From Tricholomella constricta (taxonomy: Eukaryota > Basidiomycota > Agaricomycetes > Agaricales > Lyophyllaceae), in assembly GCA_013368375.1 (NCBI GenBank), contig JAACJP010000012.1:62001-126000 (forward strand): a stretch of 64,000 nucleotides of DNA, in the 5' to 3' direction. The position numbers were made by a program, and so were the translations under genes. Below the pieces are notes generated by a model. The model worked only from the letters and a program-made list of their open reading frames with translations, searched no databases and had not been told where the DNA came from. Below are positions 1-13,100 of the stretch, one piece after another (position 1 is the stretch's first letter; each line of letters opens with the position of its first letter).

Positions 1-8
1 AAGCATAG

Positions 9-474
9 CTCCTCAGTTCAAATCGTTACGGCGTCTCAAGAGCGGCATACCGCGAAGTCCAAGAACGGCATGAGGACATCAAACGCATCGAGAAAACTCT
101 GGGGGAGCTCGCGCAGTTATTCAACGATGTCAGTAGTTGTTCGTACATTCTCATTTACGACTTGACGCCGACTACCCTGGTTAGATGAGTGTTCTCGTTG
201 AACAGCAGGATGAAACGATAAATACTATTGAAGCACAAGCGCACACGGTTGTACAAGATACCGAAGCTGGGTACGCGACGGTGCTCCCCCTCCCTCATAT
301 TCACTAACGCGGCCATATGGCAGTTTGGGCTACACTGAGAAGGCTGTCGTCTCGGCACGAGCTGCTCGCAAGAAGCGATGGATATGTTTCATCATCATCC
401 TCATCGTTCTCACCATCATTGGTGTTGTCGTGGGCGTTGTTGTGAAGAACAATATTGACAACTCCAAAAAGTGA
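9..474 (+). CDS. Syntaxin (Sso1-type t-SNARE), 3' part
   Basis: Plasma-membrane Qa-SNARE that pairs with SNAP-25-like and VAMP-like SNAREs to fuse secretory vesicles. Only the last three exons are in the window (about 9-128, 185-270, 324-474); the 5' part lies off the left edge. Visible are the SNARE helix (starting REVQERHEDIKRIEKTLGEL), the zero-layer glutamine in VEQQDET, a basic juxtamembrane patch (ARAARKKRW) and a C-terminal hydrophobic anchor (ICFIIILIVLTIIGVVVGVV) ending in a short tail of Lys/Asn/Asp. Exon start after the AG at 7-8 is inferred from the same intron position in the second syntaxin at 50.3 kb, with which it shares the SNARE-motif exon boundaries. Family assignment is firm; identity as SSO1 orthologue is inference. 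Confidence 0.88.
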
Positions 475-1237
475 GTCCCTCCTTCTGTGGAGGCCGAACG
501 TGCATTTATTCTATATACAGGTAAGCGAGCATCGACAGGTACTCTGGTTCTCATATTCGGACAATTTGTTTATTTTGCCGTCACGATATTTGCCTCTCAC
601 GTTCGTTCTTCATCCGATGACCATTGCCTGCCAAATCCTCCCAATACCATTATTCTCACATATTCTACTTTGTCTTTGATATCTCGAGAGGTAATCAGAT
701 TTGGGATCACGGTCGCTCTCACTGAACCATATACCTGTCATATACCCGATAACTTAGAAGCAAGCCCTCGTGCTGTTTAAAAGTCGTTTTGAGGAACCAT
801 CAGGGTCCGTGGTGGGACGTATCAAGTCACCTGCAGCGGAGGCTTTGTCAGGCGAGCGGGACATTGCTATATGGTGAGGCCAACAAGGTAGGGTGAATAG
901 ACAAGAAGGGCGTAAGTATCGTCAACATAATCTCAGGGCTACCTAGCAGCGCATGGCAGCGAAACGACGGAAATGGATATTGAAAATATTGGCCAGTTAC
1001 CAAATGCGTGATGCGCACGTGGCGAGATCGGGTTACACTGGATTACGCGTCGCCGAGATATAAAGCCACCAGCCACTTGCCTGCTTGCTCATTCCGTCTG
1101 CCTCAACTCTGCCCCTCGCCTGCCACACCCTGTGTACGTCCCTTCCCCGTACAAATTCTGGTCCCCTCGCTTATCTTCCAATCACAGGCCTCCCCGGATT
1201 ATCTTCCGAGCCTACTATCCACACCCCCCCACTGACA
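475..1237. other. Intergenic: syntaxin 3' UTR and AN1-gene promoter
   Basis: About 760 bp with no supported gene. The first part is probably the 3' UTR of the syntaxin; the last 180 bp are the promoter and 5' UTR of the AN1 zinc-finger gene, with a TATA-like site and a pyrimidine-rich leader. Short open frames here lack codon structure or homology that I can recognise. Confidence 0.6.
1059..1065 (+). promoter_or_regulatory. TATA-like box upstream of AN1 gene
   Basis: TATAAAG lies about 175 bp upstream of the ATG at 1238, followed by a CT-rich stretch typical of fungal core promoters. Position and sequence fit a TATA element; no transcript evidence. Confidence 0.4.
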
Positions 1238-1542
1238 ATGCCCGCTAAGAAGCGCTGCCAACACCAAATCGGCACTGATGAACAGTGCAACTCTGCTGCA
1301 CTCCGCATCGTTGGTCAATGTCCCCACTGCCGGGCCCAGTTCTGCGGAACAGTGAGTACTCACTCCACGTTTCATAGTGCGTGCGTGCATCATGACTCAT
1401 GTTCTCTCTTTCTTTCAAGCATCGGTTGCCGGAACACCACAGCTGCACTAACCTAGAGGACTGCCGACAGCAGGCTTTCGACAGGAACAAGAACAAGCTG
1501 GAGAGCGAACGGACAGTGGCATCGAAGATGGCGACGGCTTAG
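1238..1542 (+). CDS. Small AN1-type zinc-finger protein
   Basis: Two exons (1238-1351, 1420-1542) give a 78-residue protein made almost entirely of one AN1 zinc finger. Cys7, Cys17, Cys28, Cys31, Cys36, His39, His45 and Cys47 follow the AN1 spacing (CPHC, then x4 C, x2 H, x5 H, x C). The second exon supplies the His-Cys ligands, so the intron cuts the finger in two. AN1 fingers bind ubiquitin-like or proteasome-linked partners and are often stress-induced; the exact role here is not visible. A TATA-like box and CT-rich leader precede the start. The C-terminal tail is short and charged. No A20 finger is present, unlike plant and animal SAP/ZNF216 proteins. Confidence 0.88.
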
Positions 1543-2379
1543 AGACATCCGCCATCCACCACGTCTCTCTGATGTCCCGGCCCATTTTCCGCAGTGTGCA
1601 CACGCCATCAACTCGTCTCGTCTTCCTTCCCTATATTGTCTTGCTCCATCCTCATGAACATTCCGCGCCCACCCTTTCCGTTGCTTTTCATCCCTCCGAC
1701 GTCATATCGGCGCTCGGCATATATTTTCCCTTTGTCTGTGCACACAACCCATATCATCCACCACTATTACTCCATCAAGTTATTTTCCTACTACTTGTAG
1801 AATCGCCTGTTGTTGAACCATAATCTGTTATTTATTTCACGATGTATGTCAGCATATGGGGATCCATCGCATTGACCCTGTCAGTCGAAAGAGCTTTGGA
1901 TGATTCGGTGTTCTGGAGGGTCTTGTCGCAATTCCCGAGTAACGGGGTGTAAATGGGGCGGGTTTGCCCGGAAAGATGCCTTGGAGATCGTGACTCGATG
2001 GGTGGATCATGGAGGAATTCCGAGCTTAAATAAAAGCACCTAATCGATCATCGTAAACCCGATAGATATCGCCCTCCCAAGCTACCCCCTTCATATCGCT
2101 AGTACTGGCAGGTCACCTCGAGGTCAGTGGCCCTCATCATCGATGCGCTGGATTATATGGCTAACTGGAAGTTATCACGTGTAGATTGATTGACACCGGC
2201 CAACGACTCCATCGAAATCAGGCGCTTGCAACCTTCGGTGAGTTCTCCTGTTGGTGCCGAGCTGTAATGTCAGCGATAAATGCACCTGCTTGTTATGATT
2301 CTGATTCCGCAAGCCATTGAACACCACCCCTTGACACCCACAACCACCCTTACGCGCAAACGAAACTAACGAATATATT
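1543..2379. other. Intergenic: AN1 3' UTR and aminotransferase promoter
   Basis: About 840 bp without a supported gene. Contains the AN1 3' end, a CT-rich AN1 trailer, an AT-rich element near 2026-2036 that could serve as a TATA-like site, and a good splice donor (GTGAGT near 2238) that may belong to a 5' UTR intron of the downstream gene. Confidence 0.5.
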
Positions 2380-4055
<1,676 letters not shown>

Positions 4056-4157
4056 ATCAATTGAATTCCCGATTCGAGCATTACGTCATTGACGGAAGAT
4101 GGAGTGATGTCAGAGAGATCAAAAGAAGAGCAAACACAAACATGTTGGTTGGCCTCG

Positions 4158-7100
4158 ATGGACCACGACGAGCCCAGGACTGCGCTCAAGACGCGCCCGC
4201 CGTCGCACATTGCGCTGCCTCCACCGCCCAGCTTCTCCTCCTTGGCGCCCCCCCTCTACGACCCGTCACCTGACACCTCCCCGCAATTCCACACTGCCCC
4301 CAGCTCCCCCGCCTTGCTCTTCTACACTCCGCCCACATCTCCGCTCGACGTCCCTGCCCCCGATCCTCCACCTCCACCCCCTTCCCCCCCGGCCCTCCAC
4401 ATCAATATCCCCACCCACAACACCGACGACCCCTTCCCCACCGTTGACCTTGCTATCGATCTTGCCCTCGACGACGACGGCCTCAGCACCCTCGAGAAAA
4501 TTTATCTGTTTTCTCGCAGCAAAGCCTCTTTTCACAGGGTATTCATCACCCATGCCCTCCCCGATTTCCTGCGCCAGGTAACGCCTCAGGAAGCCATCGA
4601 GTATGTCCTCCCGCTCCTCAGCGGTCTCGCCATGGATGAAGGTACTTTTTATTTTCTTTTGTTGTTTGGGAAGGGGGTTGCGCTCCTACTACACCCGTAC
4701 ATTCAACTCATTCTGCCGCAGACGAACAGGTCAAGGAAGCCCTCGCCGCGGAACTTGTCGCCCTCATGTGTTGGTTCTTCACCGTCTGTTCTTCACTCCT
4801 ATCCCCCCTACTATTGTCGTCTGACTTGCGCCACAGAATTGCAAAATCATTCCCGACGATCCTGCGCCCGACCACGCCCTCACAGCAGCCTCCTCCTCGC
4901 TCCCCGATATATCTGTGCAGGCCTTCACACCTATCCTCGGTACCCTCCTTCTCAGCGCCAACCCCCTCGTCGGAGGCGCCGCACGAAACGCTATCGTCGA
5001 TCTCCTGTCTCGCCTCAAGAAAGCAGACGATATGGACGCAGGAATCGTCGTGGAGAGTGTTGAAGATGATGATCATCAGGTAGAATGGTCTCTTGGATCA
5101 TTTAACAAGGAAGAGCGGGAGATGGTCAGGAACGAGATTCTCCAGCAGGTTGTTATCGGTATGGGGCGCCTCGATGTCGAAATTGAAGACGCACAAGTGA
5201 TGACGGACGAGACGGACGATGGACAGTGGAACGAAAGCAATGCAGAGGGGGACATCGAGGTGGTGGCCGCCGGGGAGCAGGGCAACGGCGAGGAGGGCGT
5301 GTCGAGCCCACGGGCGCTTGAGCGCGCGAGAATGGAGGCCGCGAAGGCCACGGACACCGAATTCGTGAACTCGTATTTCCCTGTCGTGCCCACACCTTTC
5401 CACGTCTCATCGCCAGCGAGCTCTGCCGCTTCCACCCCATCATCCACGAATACGTCATCGTCGTCATCGTCATCGTCGCCCTCCGCCCATCCGCCAGGCA
5501 CATTGAGCAGAAGAGAAGCGTCCTCTCCCTCGCCTTTGTCAGTTTCTACAACCTCGGGATCAAATTCCACTCTCTCCGCCAATGTCAGAGACGAGACCAA
5601 GCGGCAAGGTCAAGCCACAGCTGGTAATCATTCCCAACAAAGATCACTAGAGCCTCCTGGACTACGGGCGACCTCTGCTGCCTCCAGCATGCCATTATCG
5701 CCGACGGAAGAGAGCTGGTCAGGCCCAGACGCATCACTGCCTGTTCTCAACCGTCGGCAAACAGACCTTGCCGAGCTGGGCTACCACACGGCGTATGACA
5801 TCCGGCAAGATTTTCCAGACAACCTTGGGAGCGAGGAGGCAGAGGAAGATGAACAAGCTGCAGTTGGGCGGCTCTCGAGCATGAGTCTGATGGCTGCCGT
5901 TACCGCCAGTGGTTCGTGCTGCTTCTTTTTCATATGAACGCCCATTTTCTGAAGTTGGTTATATTCATAAACAGGAGCATTGAACGAAGAGGCAAAAGAG
6001 ACGTTCGTGAAGGAAGTCGTGCGGGTTGGTCAGGACTCGGTGTACTGGGTCAGACGGGAGGCATCGTTTGCATTGGGAGCATTGGCAAAAGTTGTCCCCG
6101 AGGAAGTTGTCATCTGCTCCTTGGTATGTGTACCTTGTGCTTTGTTGCTTCTAGACACTGACCTGATGTGGTATAGCTTCCTCTGTTTGACAACCTTCGA
6201 CACGACCCCGTGTGGCACGTCCGACATTCTGCATTGTTCGCGCTTCCCGCTATTCTGTCGCGTCTATCGCCCAAGGAGCGCCATTCTCTGGCCTTGAACA
6301 CTATAATAACATTGTCGACGGACGAGTCACCTGCCGTACGGTCGGGGGTGCTGGAGGCTCTTGGAGAGGTCCTATATACCTTTCACCAGGACAGCGAGGG
6401 ACCACCAGAGCAACTCGTGCAGCTATTCCTGGGACGGAAAGAAGACCGGCGGGTGCGAGATGGGCAACAATGTATGGGAAGCGAAGACGGACCCCTGGAA
6501 ACGTTGTACAGCAACCCTGAACGACCTCTTATTTGCGCTTTCAACTACCCGGCGGTCGCGCTTACGTTGGGGAGGGAGCGGTGGGGCGAGCTGAGGGAGG
6601 TGTATCTGGATATTGCAGCAAACCGGGGAATAAAGGTGCGGAGAACGCTGGCGGCGAGTCTAGGTGAGCTTGCAAAGATTGTTGGGACGGAGAACGCGCA
6701 ACGGGATTTGGTGGGGGTATGGTGGGACGCGATCCGGTGCGAGGAGGAGGAGGTGAGGACGCGAGCGGCGGAGTCGCTAGAGGACCTGTTGGGCGTTGTG
6801 GGAACGGAGGTCGGGGAGAGCATGGTGCAGGGACTGGTTGGGGCTTGGGATGAAGGGCGGTTTCGGGGATGGCGAGAGCGGGAAGGGATCGCCAAGGGGC
6901 TGGGGGGTCTGGGGGGCGGAGCGGGTCGCGTCGGACTGCTAAAACGGGCATTGGAGGATAGTGTGGCGGCGGTAAGGGAGGCTGGGGTCGGGGCGGTGGC
7001 AGAAATCTGGCAGTCTATATTGGGACAACCAGACGCAGTCGCCCAGCTTCGGTCTGTGCTGCAGTCCCTGGCCGTCTCCAGTCTCTTTCGAAGACGCATG

Positions 7101-7829
7101 ACGTAAGTTGCTGTTGTGTGCATGCTATGGCTGCTGATGACGTCATCCAGCTTCATCGCTTGCCAACAGGCGCTTGCAACGCATCCCGGAGCGGTTGTTC
7201 CCCTCGACGATGACTTCTGGACGTCCCTCGTCGCCCTTGCTGCCGATCCCATCGTTGGCGTCCGCATCGGCCTCGCCCGTCTCGTCGGCTCCGTCTCCGG
7301 TAAGTCTAGTTTGACGTCCTGCGATCTGGACACTCCGTCACATTTTCTTTTTGCAGCATCAGAGCCCCCCACGTCTCCCCTTTTCCTCAGCCTCGTCATC
7401 CGCCTCTCACAGGACCCTTCTCACGAGGTTCAATCATATATCCGTAGTCCTCACCCTGTCGTCCCCCGTGTTCTCCCTCCTTACCGTCCCCCTCCGAAAA
7501 AACGCACTCCTTATGTGTCAACATTCTCCCGGCCTCCCCCCCCCATTCGAACTCCTCCTCCTCTTGCTGAGGCACTTAATACCAGAAGCCCTGATGTGAC
7601 GTCTCGTCTACGGACTTACAACGGATCTAAAACTGGCCGCTCTGATTCTGATCATCCCATGGACATCATTCCATTTGTCCATAGCACGGATTCTCAACAC
7701 ACGAGGAACTCTCAAGACGGCGCCCATGATGATCCCATGCTTGAGGGTACCATCTCTTCTTCCGAGCTTATGCCTGATACTGATATTGATGTGAATCCAA
7801 AGACATCTATGGTATCTGTTCCCGCATGA
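4158..7829 (+). CDS. HEAT/ARM-repeat protein, PP4R1-like
   Basis: Seven exons (4158-4641, 4722-4783, 4837-5911, 5975-6123, 6177-7102, 7151-7299, 7357-7829) join in frame to 1,105 residues. The first 100 residues are Pro-rich; HEAT-type helical repeats then appear in two blocks (around EKIYLFSRSKASFHRVFITH to LLSRLKKAD, and from DSVYWVRREASFALGALAK through the C-terminal half), separated by a long acidic and Ser-rich linker containing (Ser)9-type runs. The repeat style and order resemble protein phosphatase 4 regulatory subunit 1, a scaffold that guides PP4c; that is inference from the pattern. An in-frame upstream ATG at 4089 would leave only 33 bp after the aminotransferase stop, so 4158 is preferred. 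The last 130 residues are low complexity. Confidence 0.68.
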
Positions 7830-8309
7830 CCTATCATCGTTCCACCACAATATGATGGAGGACCGAACATCTACAAACGCCCGTCCCCCACACGCACTAT
7901 TTACATCCACCATCTACATCATACTTACATACACATTGTATTTTTTCTGAACCTGCATACATACTACTTATTTTGCTATTTCGTCCTCTATTACTTATAA
8001 TGTTATCAGGAGTCCCGTGCACCCCGGATCTTGGTACTGAGCTCAGGCGCTGCACCTTGCCTTCAAACAGGCCCGGGCTGACATTGCATGCTTGATTGAT
8101 CAAATGTTATCAAATATTCCTGCCATGGCTGAGTTTCAACGCCTTCCAAGGGGGTGATTATGGCACTGACATCCATCCCGCTCCTAAAAGTAACTATCTC
8201 TGATGTCCGAGCTGAGCTCGTTCTGAGGTCACCTGCTACTCGTGCTTCTTTCCTGCCTTCTGCCTTCACCGTCGAACGGTCTCGACTACCCTTGTTATGA
8301 ACACTAGGG
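7830..8309. other. Intergenic region
   Basis: 480 bp between the HEAT-repeat gene and the first 4-TM gene. AT-rich first part (likely 3' UTR), then CT-rich promoter sequence. No gene seen. Confidence 0.5.
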
Positions 8310-9769
8310 ATGAAAAGTTTCCTCAAAGTGTTGCGATATATCGTTTTTGGTAAGAGATACTGTTTTCGCTCCTCTGACTTCAGACTCTAGCTTTTCGTGA
8401 TCTAGGGCTCTTCATTATCTGCAACGCCATTGTCGCTAGCATCGCCGTATGGAACCACAGCCTTGCTCAGGCCATAGGATGGAACTGTAAGTCCATTCAC
8501 CGCAATATGACAATAACGAGCCGGAGTTTATCCTACATTCAGCACAAATTGATATATACCTCGTGTTCCTCGGCTGCTTTGGGCTGGCCCACATATTCAC
8601 AATGTCAGTCATTTTGACCTTGCTCCTCCCTGTGCTGATCATCCCCTAGAATATTTGTCGAGTTGGCTTACAGGCATGCTGTTACAGGCCGCGTGTGGTT
8701 TGAATGTCTGTGGGTCGGAGTATTTTGGTTAATGTACCTGGGTAAGGACCACTTCTGCCTTTTCATGGACCCTCTGTAACTTCGGAATCGAAGCTGGCGC
8801 CTCTGCTGTGACCTCCATCGCCCCTACTCGCATGTGCGAATTTCAATGTGAGTGGGTACATTGACGGGACGAAACGCGCTCTCATGTCCTGACTTCTGAT
8901 GCAGTCCGCATTCTTATCGACGATACCTGCGTGTCTACTCGTTTATTGCTTGCATTCACATGGATAACGTCCATCATACGTGCGTGCTCAAAGGACTTGA
9001 CACACAGCCCCCAAGCTGACATTACCGCACAGTTCTGTCTTATTTTTTCCTCCTGGCGATTGCATCCTTAGTCCATCTCAAACATGACTCGAGAATATTT
9101 CATTGCTATGTCCATAAATTCCCTTGGGGCGAATTCCGACGAAACCTACCAAGTGCACCGGCCTCCCCTTCACTCCCACGGTTCCTTAAAAAGATGCCAT
9201 CGATCGTAGCGCCCAAACCACAGCGCCCTGTACCCGCCGCCATCTACACGCAACACGCTGGCCTTGGCTCTGTATATGAGATTGAGTCTTATGCTACGCC
9301 GGTCATCAACGCCGATCGTCCATTGCCTATTTCTTCTCCTGCATCGCCGATACCCATAATTCAAAACTCCTCTGATATCCCTCAGCGAAAGCAGCATGCA
9401 TTAACCTCCTTCTACCCGCAGTACATTCAGTCTGCTCTCACACCGGAACCTCTTCGATCAGAACCCCCCCACTCGAGATCACAATTGCAGCCGCCAACGC
9501 AGCGGCAACTGCAACTTCATCAGCCGCCACCCTCCGAACCTCCGCCGCTGGGCAACTGGCCACGCCCGCACCAGAGCTCGCTGCCGCATACGCGGACACG
9601 TAACCAACCTGCATCCGCGGCCCCTGCACCTCCTGCTGCTGCCCTCGCACGCAACGCTTCCATTCCCCCTCGACCACGCCCTTCGGGTCCCAGAGGAAGA
9701 TCGCAGGGAGAGTCGCGTGTTGTGATGCCAGATCTGCCGAACGTCAGCTCGTACCAGCCTGGTGGATGA
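8310..9769 (+). CDS. Four-TM (MARVEL-like) membrane protein, paralogue A
   Basis: Seven exons (8310-8349, 8406-8486, 8543-8603, 8650-8741, 8794-8847, 8905-8979, 9033-9769) give 379 residues. Four hydrophobic segments are visible: around GLFIICNAIVASIAVW, IYLVFLGCFGLAHIFT, FECLWVGVFWLMYLG and LLLAFTWITSIILLSYFFLL, in a layout like MARVEL or related four-helix proteins common in basidiomycetes. A 210-residue cytosolic tail follows, rich in Pro, Ser and Gln, with no recognised domain. The neighbour at 14,931 is a paralogue with the same intron phases. The stop lies 54 bp before a transposon, so the native 3' UTR or terminator may now include transposon sequence. Function unknown. Confidence 0.8.
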
Positions 9770-9812
9770 TATGTCGAAATGTAGTATATTTATGTATTAT
9801 CATTGTACGGTA

Positions 9813-9823
9813 CACACTGTACC
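9813..9823. repeat. Left 11-bp target-site duplication
   Basis: CACACTGTACC, identical and in the same orientation as 14674-14684, immediately outside the transposon's left inverted repeat. Confidence 0.88.
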
Positions 9824-9854
9824 AGGAATTCCCAAAACGGTGGGAATGGGATTT
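9824..9854 (+). repeat. Left terminal inverted repeat
   Basis: Begins AGGAATTCCC and ends in the 17-nt block CGGTGGGAATGGGATTT at 9838-9854, which is perfectly repeated in reverse complement at 14643-14659. It runs straight into a short palindrome (GGGATTTTAAATCCC). Confidence 0.88.
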
Positions 9855-10139
9855 TAAATCCCACCGTTTTGCTCTTGCCAGAAAACAATCCCACCGATTT
9901 TCTCCTCGAACAACATTTCACATGACCGCGCCTCTTTGCCCATTTGAGAAGTGAGGTCGGGATGGCTCCCGCCCTTTGCCACATGTTAAGTCCCTTATAA
10001 GTGGGAATGATTTTAGCCGAGTGTATGTACACTCGCTTAAATTTCGTGTGGCTGATTTAGATTAGATTAAATAGATGTTTTCGAATGCTATTTTTTCAAG
10101 TCGGTAGTACAATTATTGTATCAATCTACATTGACCCTC

Positions 10140-13100
10140 TCAGTCCAAGCCATCAGGGAAGAACTCGCGAAAGCGATCACTGACTTCGAGTAACTCGTCG
10201 TATGTAGGCTGCCAAGCTAGAAGTCCATCAACAAAACCAGGATTGTCGAGCAAATTGGTGTCGATCGCGGCCTGCGGGTCACCCGCCAGATTGTCGAGCG
10301 CAAGGGGCATGTTGACATCCGACTGTGGCGAGCGGGCTGGCGTAAACCGCAGTGGGTGGATAATGGCCGAGTCGTCGTCGTCACCATCGATATCCAAGTC
10401 GGACAGCGCACCGTGCTGCGCTAGCTCGTCGTGGTGTTCGTGTCGAAGGGGAGTGTGTCGAACGGGAGTTGAATTTGGCAACTGTGATTCTGCAAGTAGC
10501 TGTGAACGGGAAGGTGTTCGTGGGGTAGAGGGGAGGGAGGGGAGCATGCCATCATCTCGGCGTGGGGTAGAGGGTGGACGCGAATCTCGTGCCCGAACAC
10601 CCTTGAGATCTGTCGTCTTGATGTATTTGATTTCCTTTTCGAGTTCATCTACTCGTGCTGACCACACCTTGCGCTGGCTAACACCTTCTTTCTTCTCTTC
10701 TTGGAGGTTGGTACGCTCTTGCCGAAGAGCAACACCAGCCGCAGAAACCTTTGTGTGGTTTCTCAATTCCACTGTGATCTCTCCAAGGCGTTCCTCGATC
10801 TCTTTCTTGTGGTCTAAGGACTGTGCGCGATTGTCTGCCAATTGCGCCCGCTCGTCTTCAAGGCCTCGCAGCTGATCGCGATTATCGTGGACTGTAGTTG
10901 CCTTCGTACGAGTCGCAACTCGTCGTGCGGCGGAGCGGTTCTCTCGTGCACTGGCACCGTTCCAACGATTCGCCAAACCTCCAGGCGTTCGCTCGTTTTC
11001 ATCAAAGCGTAGCGCAATCACCTGGTCGCGGCTTCGTGCACTGAATTTCAAAGGTCAGTTCCAAATATCATGAAAAATCAATAGAAGGTGGCTTACTCTA
11101 GAATTGCTGACAGAAGGGATGCACCAATTCCAGTTTCTGCATTTCGGGCCGCGTGTGCAGTCTCAACGATGTTGGTGTCATTTGGCGTCAGTTTCCAGCT
11201 TGTAGGGTCCATGGGTGACAGAAAGGAGTTGAGCGAAGGCAGGTACCATGGGTGATCAAGTTTCTGTTTATGCCAATCTATGGCCGAGGCCCAGAGTTAG
11301 TGAACTTTAATGATATATCGAAAAATCATTACAAAAGTCACCCCGAATGCTTTTGTGCTGCGAATTTCGACAGAATTCATGCCACACATCAATTGCCTCC
11401 TGGGTAACGAGTCCTGGGAAGGCCTTGAGACGATCGATGTCTTGCCGTGAAATATTGATTGGTAGTTTATCTATATTTCTAAAGGTAAGACTTCAGTTAT
11501 TGCTACTATTTCTGTTGTTCAAACATCAAATTTTCGCACCGAAGGAAATGCTGAAGGCAAGTCTTTGCGACATGCTGGACAAGGATAAGAGGATCCTTGG
11601 TTTCGATGCCACTAGTTGCTGGATCGTTCATGGTGAGCATGACATCTCCACAAGCTTGCATCTGTGGAGGCTCTGCATCGAAAAGAAGACATTGAAGACG
11701 AGCATCTTTTACAAATGCAGCGAGCTGAAGAGGTTTCCCGGTAACCCGATGAACTGTATCGAAGAATTCCTGGAAGAGCAACGTGAACGCCTCGCGGGTA
11801 AATTTGTTGCAGTATAAGCTGGCAAGGGAGACTCCTGTGATAGATATCAATGAATATACAATAGATCTAGCGATGTAGATGCAGAATATGAACATACTTG
11901 AATGATATCTGTCAAGGAAAGCTGCCACTTCCCACTCATTCATCGCACCACGGACTCGTTTGAAAGTATAGTCAATAGCAAGGTACCGGACACTATGAAT
12001 ATGTTTCACAAGCTGTGGAAGCATTGTCACGACAAGCTGGATTTCGCCTCTCGTGATCACCGAATGGATGTAGCGTTGGTCAGCTGGCAAAAGCGCCTCA
12101 CGGAAATTAGCTTCATATTGTACACCTAATTGCTCTATCAGTTCCAGCACAAGTAAAATAATAGAAATAGATAGTTACCTTGAAATTCCATACCTGCCGG
12201 ATAGCCATCCTTCTTTAATCGGTCCAGGTGCTTTGAAAGACGCTTGTTATCTGCCATTCCTGGAACTCGAGTTCCCCATGATTGGCCATCGAGAAGAGTA
12301 GTTGTAGTCGAACCTGTTACATTCGTCAATCATAGTCATGCTGTGAAATGTAAGTCCTACTCACTTCGTTGTAGAGCCTTGGGAGTGACTCTGGTCTTTC
12401 CAGCCGCCTTGAAGACATGGTTGATGAATTGCTTTTCGCTGAGTGTGGGCTTGACGTGAGCTTGGCGGGGGTGGTTGTGTGGGTATTTCGGAATAACAAC
12501 TGCCATATGCGAAAGGGCAGGGTCTACGGGCTGGAATATAAGGAGTGTAGAGGTACACGGCTCTTTATATGGTGCTATTTTACCCGATTTGATTTCGCCA
12601 TCGATTATGTGCGAAAATGCTAAAAGTATCGGTCAGTAATGGGATCACTGAAGTGCGAACAGAGTGGACGCACGGCAAATCGTTTTGTGCGACCGAAATG
12701 GTACAGTCACGCTACATTTCCCATTTATTGTAAGGTTTTCTTTGAAGCGCCCCCCACTCTTGAAGATAGCAATAAATTGTGTCTCGTTGATATTGCGGTC
12801 GAGATCGATCCATCGATGGGTGCCCGCAGCATCGCCAGGACGCCAGCCTGTGCACCCAATACGAATATTCTTCCCAAATGTTGTTGAATACTAAGATTAC
12901 AGAAATATCAGCCCCTGCGCCACAGCAAAAGGAGATGAGGCTTACTCTGAGGTCCACAAGGCGAGGCTTCCCTGTGCATTCTTTCATTTTGCATTTAGAA
13001 GCGAGAATGCGATTATAAAATCTGGTGTTCACATTGAGAAATGCCAAATATATAATTGAGGAAAAAGGAAAGCGTACCGAGCTTCTGGACCATCTGGAAT

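Noticed and set aside
4186..4553. Long antisense frames opposite the HEAT-repeat first exon
   Set aside because: They mirror the Pro/Ser-rich coding strand, lack introns and show no domain; the sense strand joins cleanly into a HEAT protein.
10243..10875. 210-codon plus-strand frame inside the transposon
   Set aside because: It is the shadow of the coiled-coil exon; Ser/Arg-rich composition with no recognisable domain.
11506..12150. Reading the transposon as several separate small genes
   Set aside because: All 13 exon junctions keep one frame through 1,190 codons, so a single gene explains the whole strand.
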